Source: Thioalkalivibrio sp. (lineage in GTDB: Bacteria > Pseudomonadota > Gammaproteobacteria > Ectothiorhodospirales > Ectothiorhodospiraceae). From it: 5,821 nucleotides of DNA. This document shows positions 4,513-5,821 of this stretch, piece after piece. Positions within the stretch are counted from its first letter, which is position 1. Every line of letters begins with the position of its first letter. Below the pieces are notes generated by a model that saw nothing but the letters and a program-made list of their open reading frames with translations, was not told the DNA's origin and did not search any database. The position numbers were made by a program, and so were the translations under genes. Location: positions 1 to 5,821 of the forward strand of contig PUOZ01000200.1 of the NCBI GenBank assembly GCA_003553165.1, read 5' to 3'.

Positions 4513-5592
4513 ATGAGAGTTTCGCTGGTCATGACCTCGATGGGGCTCGGCGGCGTCCAGCAGTCGATCGTGCCTTATGCACTGGCGCTGATGCGGCTCG
4601 GCCACGCGATCCAGTTGCTGGTGGTCAAGGGCTCGGGCGTCGTCCGGCTGCTGGCCGAGCATGGCCTGGAGCCGCAGGTCACGCTCCTGGAGCCACGCTG
4701 GAAACTGTTCCGCTTTCTGCCCCACGCCGGACTTCGGACTCATGTCGAGGCGTTCGCCCCGGATGTCGTCATCGGCTTTGCGCAAATGGGTTTCTTCGAG
4801 GCCGAGCGGGCCTTGCGCTCGCTCGACATTCCGCTTATCACGCGGGTCGGCTCAATGCAGATTCCACGCCTGAAGACGTTCTCCAGGGCCGACGGCTGGC
4901 TTGCCACGACCCCGGAAATGCGAGAGACCCTGACCAGCATCGGCTACCCCGCCGAGCGCATCTTTCTGGTCCCAAACTTCCTTGCTGAGACCAGCGCGCC
5001 GCGACCGCTCGGGTCGCCCCGGATGCCGCCGCGGGTCGGTTCCATGGGCCGGTTTTCGCGGCGCAAGGGCTTTCATTTGCTGATCGAAGCGATCGCGCTG
5101 CTCCGCGCCCGTGGCATCGAGGTCGAGTGTGCGATTGCGGGGGACGGCAGAACCCGTGCCGAGCTCGAGAGGCAGATCGCAGACCGCGGGATGTCCAGCT
5201 GCATCGAGCTGGTCGGTTGGCTGGACGGCTCACGGAAAGTCCGGTTTCTCGAGGGCCTCGACCTGTTCGTGAGCCCCTCGCTGAACGAGCCGTTCGGCTT
5301 CGTCTACCTCGATGCCATGCGCGTCGGGGCACCGATCATCACCTACCCGACCGTGGGCGCCCGCTATATTTTTTCCTCACCCGGCGTGGCCGAGATGGTG
5401 CCCCTGGGCAACCCACAGGCGCTGGCCGACGCTATCGAGCGAGTCCTTTCGGACGATGCGCTGCGCGCTTCCCTTGGCGTCAATGCGGAGCGCGCCTTTG
5501 CCGCCAGTTTCAGCCTTGAGGCCGGCGCGCAGAACCTGGAGAGGGCGCTGACCACGATGACGGCCCTGAAACGGCGGCCGCCCTCCAGGTAG
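4513..5592 (+). CDS. glycosyltransferase family 4 (GT-B fold)
   Basis: A 359-residue retaining glycosyltransferase of normal GT4 length, expected to transfer a sugar from a nucleotide-sugar donor during assembly of a surface glycan at the cytoplasmic membrane. The N-terminal acceptor domain opens with a strand and the glycine loop MGLGGVQQS (10-18). The donor domain shows GRFSRRKGFHLLIEAI (179-194, with the phosphate-binding Arg180 and Lys185), AGDG (209-212), VGWLDG, and LFVSPSLNEPFGFVYLDAM followed by VGAPII. The usual E-x7-E pair is present as Glu259 and Asp267, so the second acid is Asp, a conservative change. There is no membrane segment. The ATG at 4513 is eight bases beyond the previous stop and has only a weak Shine-Dalgarno (around 4507-4509), so translation is probably coupled to the upstream genes. 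It is the last clear gene of the plus-strand series; no convincing terminator follows. The sugar transferred cannot be told from the sequence. Confidence 0.94.
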   Translation: MRVSLVMTSMGLGGVQQSIVPYALALMRLGHAIQLLVVKGSGVVRLLAEHGLEPQVTLLEPRWKLFRFLPHAGLRTHVEAFAPDVVIGFAQMGFFEAERALRSLDIPLITRVGSMQIPRLKTFSRADGWLATTPEMRETLTSIGYPAERIFLVPNFLAETSAPRPLGSPRMPPRVGSMGRFSRRKGFHLLIEAIALLRARGIEVECAIAGDGRTRAELERQIADRGMSSCIELVGWLDGSRKVRFLEGLDLFVSPSLNEPFGFVYLDAMRVGAPIITYPTVGARYIFSSPGVAEMVPLGNPQALADAIERVLSDDALRASLGVNAERAFAASFSLEAGAQNLERALTTMTALKRRPPSR

Positions 5593-5697
5593 GTTTGCCG
5601 CCTGCTTGAGGCCGCGGTGTTGCCCGTCTTTCGCCTTGATCGAAGTCGACTGGCTCCCCAGTGCGCCATCCCGAAGGAACAATACAAGTACATGAAT

Positions 5698-5703
5698 TAT
5701 AAT
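5698..5703 (+). promoter_or_regulatory. perfect TATAAT box in AT-rich patch
   Basis: The 5593-5821 interval is noncoding or gene-start DNA. A consensus -10 hexamer TATAAT sits within an AT-richer patch (about 5678-5745) that contrasts with the GC-rich surroundings. No good -35 hexamer is found 16-18 bases upstream (AGGAAC and neighbours). If used, transcription would begin near 5710, serving a gene mostly outside the window. Confidence 0.3.
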
Positions 5704-5821
5704 GGAGAATATGAGCCCGAAAAGAATCCAGGAAAATTCGTGCGCCGGTCCGACCCCAGTCACCAGTCAGACCAGTCAGAGCCCTCCGCTGCATGGGCAT
5801 TCCGTCGCATCCCCGGTTTCA
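5702..5821 (+). other. possible start of a further gene, open at window end
   Basis: From the ATG at 5702 (or the in-frame ATG at 5711) the frame stays open to the window edge for 40 codons, giving MENMSPKRIQENS followed by a Ser/Thr/Pro/Gln-rich stretch, like a flexible N-terminal tail before a domain. A second frame, from the ATG at 5692 (MNYNGEYEPEKN...), is also open to the edge. GGAG at 5704-5707 is close to the ATG at 5711, while AAGGA at 5674-5678 is 13 bases from the ATG at 5692, so neither ribosome site is decisive. I recognise no family. One of the two may be the N-terminus of the next gene of the cluster, or both may be chance. Confidence 0.25.
5756..5780 (+). repeat. short CCAGTCA tandem repeats
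   Basis: CCAGTCA occurs three times, at 5756-5762, 5763-5769 and 5772-5778; the last two belong to a perfect 9-bp tandem pair CCAGTCAGA (5763-5771 and 5772-5780). Within the possible 5702 frame it encodes TSQ-TSQ. It is a small slippage-type repeat. Confidence 0.6.

Noticed and set aside
4838..5332. Minus-strand open frame of 164 codons within the glycosyltransferase
   Set aside because: Arg/Ser/Gly-rich antisense translation of the GT4 donor domain; no motif and no ribosome site support it.

Overview
The window reads as high-GC chromosomal DNA of a proteobacterium, most likely a beta- or gammaproteobacterium. The codons of the main genes end mostly in G or C, the Shine-Dalgarno sequences are ordinary, and the gene families (CcdAB, FkbM methyltransferase, GT4 glycosyltransferase, PAPS-type sulfotransferases) are common there. 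No rRNA, tRNA, CRISPR array or complete transposase is present, so the taxon cannot be narrowed further.

Left part (1-1119), accessory and partly decayed. Two near-identical 22-bp direct repeats (67-111) look like the internal terminal repeats of an IS21-type insertion sequence. A promoter-like site follows, then ccdA (211-453), an intact CcdA antitoxin. The partner ccdB (461-778) is in the right place and frame and is recognisable over its whole length, but it carries an amber stop at codon 13 (497-499). After ccdB comes about 340 bases with no convincing gene; it holds three hairpins, two of them in tandem just past the 3' end of the next, minus-strand gene.

Right part (1120-5592), a surface-glycan modification and assembly cluster. 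A minus-strand sulfotransferase (1120-1899) is divergent from a plus-strand series: sulfotransferase (2067-2924), FkbM-family methyltransferase (3012-3818), a third sulfotransferase (3815-4504, overlapping its predecessor by ATGA) and a GT4 glycosyltransferase (4513-5592). The three sulfotransferases differ clearly from one another, but each shows a 5'-phosphosulfate loop near the N-terminus and a 3'-phosphate-binding Arg...Ser element. The inference is that the glycosyltransferase builds, the FkbM enzyme O-methylates, and the sulfotransferases sulfate at different positions one cell-surface polysaccharide, oligosaccharide or glycolipid. No polymerase, flippase or export gene is visible, so the locus probably continues beyond 5821.

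Right end (5593-5821). An AT-richer patch contains a perfect TATAAT and two overlapping reading frames open to the window edge. It is probably the promoter and/or start of the next gene, but the frame cannot be settled here.

The strongest points for a second look are the nonsense-disrupted ccdB beside an intact ccdA, and the compact cluster of three unlike sulfotransferases with a methyltransferase and a glycosyltransferase.
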